A stretch of 64,000 bases of DNA from the NCBI RefSeq assembly GCF_014925385.1, contig NZ_JACSDK010000018.1, forward strand, positions 124,001 to 188,000. The letters run 5' to 3'. Positions 63,287 to 64,000 of this stretch are shown here, one piece after another. The notes below the pieces were generated by a model. That model did no database searches. It was not told the DNA's origin and worked only from the letters and a program-made list of their open reading frames with translations. This stretch comes from Pelagibius marinus. Its GTDB lineage: Bacteria; Pseudomonadota; Alphaproteobacteria; Kiloniellales; Kiloniellaceae. A program made the position numbers and the translations under genes. Each line of letters starts with the position of its first letter. Positions within the stretch are counted from its first letter, which is position 1.

Positions 63287-63835
63287 ATGGAAGAAACGAA
63301 GCGCAATCGGATTACTTACCAGGACGTGCATTATACCCGCAGCTTTTATCAGCGTTTCATATCGTCTTTGAGCGAACCAATCGATAGTCTAGTGATCTGC
63401 TCTCCATATTTCGACCAGCTTCCTTCTCCGTTCGATAACGTGCTTGACTTTTGTATTGATCAATTTCGTCGAGGCGCAAAGAACATTCAAATCATAACAA
63501 GACCGCCTGGAAAGGATAGCAACGCATTGTCAGTGGATATTGCGAAGCGTTTGGCTGCTGAAGGCGTAGAAATATTTATTCGGACCCAACCGTATCTTCA
63601 CGCGAAACTCTATCATTTTGATTATTCTCGAGGTTTTTTTCGAAGCTTTATTGGTTCATCAAACTTCACAATTGGTGGCCTCAAGCGCAACTATGAACTC
63701 GTTGCAGAGCTGGAAGGCGTGGGAGGGAGCTCCCCTTCCCATCGCGAAATTGCGCGAATGAGAGACCGCGGGGCAATGCCGTATAATGTGTGGGTTTCGC
63801 ACGAACTCCCTGAAGGGCAAGAGGAAACACTCTAG
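63287..63835 (+). CDS. Phospholipase D-like protein with a single HKD motif
   Basis: 182 residues from ATG 63287, 1 base after the previous stop. The PLD motif is H105-x-K107-x4-D112 (HAKLYHFD) followed by FIGSSNFTIGG, which supplies the conserved Asn. SLVICSPYFDQL at the start is the usual first strand. One HKD per chain means the active site would form in a dimer, as in Nuc-type nucleases. A DNA- or RNA-cutting role is likely given the HerA ATPase, though lipid hydrolysis cannot be excluded. Confidence 0.85.
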   Translation: MEETKRNRITYQDVHYTRSFYQRFISSLSEPIDSLVICSPYFDQLPSPFDNVLDFCIDQFRRGAKNIQIITRPPGKDSNALSVDIAKRLAAEGVEIFIRTQPYLHAKLYHFDYSRGFFRSFIGSSNFTIGGLKRNYELVAELEGVGGSSPSHREIARMRDRGAMPYNVWVSHELPEGQEETL

Positions 63836-64000
63836 TGCTTACGAATTATGGACTGACGCAAGATCCCTTCGCCATCGTGCCAGACGGTCCAGTGGACAAT
63901 TGGGCCGGGCGGGAAGAACTGAAGGAAGACCTAATGGATCTCGTAATGGGGGTCCGCGCATCTGATATCGGTTCGACGGAGTTTCTTGTGCTTCATGGGG
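63835..64000 (+). CDS. AAA/ORC-like ATPase, N-terminal part, cut by the window end
   Basis: 55 codons visible from a GTG at 63835 that shares its G with the PLD gene stop TAG. The segment NYGLTQDPFAIVPDGPVDNW followed by AGREELKEDLMDLVMGVRAS and STEFLVLHG is the typical entry to an AAA ATPase (the FVVLHG-x-x-GSGKS Walker A should follow directly after base 64000). Low GC like the rest of the operon. The class is inferred from the start only; the effector or sensor domains are outside the window. Confidence 0.65.
   Translation, partial: MLTNYGLTQDPFAIVPDGPVDNWAGREELKEDLMDLVMGVRASDIGSTEFLVLHG

Noticed and set aside
60797-63835. Assignment to DISARM because of the PLD protein
   Set aside because: DISARM needs a DrmA helicase, a DUF1998 DrmB and a methyltransferase; none is seen here.

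Overview
The window is a GC-rich stretch of an alphaproteobacterial chromosome, most like Rhodospirillales in the broad sense (the Kiloniellaceae/Rhodovibrionaceae neighbourhood). The support is a CckA-type hybrid kinase with CtrA-like sites upstream, a recA promoter with a GTTC-N7-GATC SOS box of the alphaproteobacterial kind, an adjacent psd-pssA pair, an IalB-family protein, a PAS_5 protein and a DMGDH-type oxidoreductase. Lineage below class is inference. No tRNA, rRNA, CRISPR array, transposase or integrase was recognised.

Layout. 1-2.6 kb: flagellar export genes fliE-fliQ-fliR-flhB. 2.7-7 kb: cckA, a small ankyrin protein, and recA with its terminator. 7-14.2 kb: IalB protein, alaS, an MscS channel, cyclophilin, icd and a LOG protein. 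14.4-19.8 kb: cytochrome c', a dihaem cytochrome c, a LysM protein, psd-pssA. 19.8-24.8 kb: a PadR-controlled RND efflux operon. 25-26.5 kb: an orphan FlgC-like protein and small ORFs. 26.6-28.3 kb: a cobalamin riboswitch in front of cbtB-cbtA-DUF1636, a cobalt/B12 uptake unit.

28.3-41.85 kb is an accessory region lying exactly between the 3' ends of two core-looking genes, DUF1636 on the left and an Lrp/AsnC regulator on the right. It has three blocks: a periplasmic copper-type block with a cupredoxin, a cyclase/subtilase/PAP2/SARP block with two tandem 68-residue membrane proteins, and a HlyD-like/paired CDF-like/SABATH methyltransferase block. The boundaries between blocks are marked by a second, broken 3' end of DUF1636 (30791-30916) and a second, broken 3' end of the Lrp gene (37254-37348), both in the same orientation as the intact copies.

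41.85-58.57 kb returns to metabolism: an Lrp regulator divergent from an AceE-like dehydrogenase with a cluster of palindromic operators, a Rieske oxygenase, small enzymes and regulators, a phnCDE importer without C-P lyase genes, an FAH-family enzyme, and a cupin-XRE regulator beside a DMGDH-like gene. Three copies of a palindromic intergenic repeat occur here.

At about 58.6 kb the base composition falls sharply and a tightly overlapping operon begins and runs off the window: a GNAT-ABC ATPase fusion, a HerA-type ATPase, an unknown 382-residue protein, a single-HKD phospholipase D-like protein and the start of an AAA-type ATPase. It has the look of a horizontally acquired anti-phage or DNA-modification system. 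I could not match the whole set to a named system, and it is the best candidate for something undescribed.
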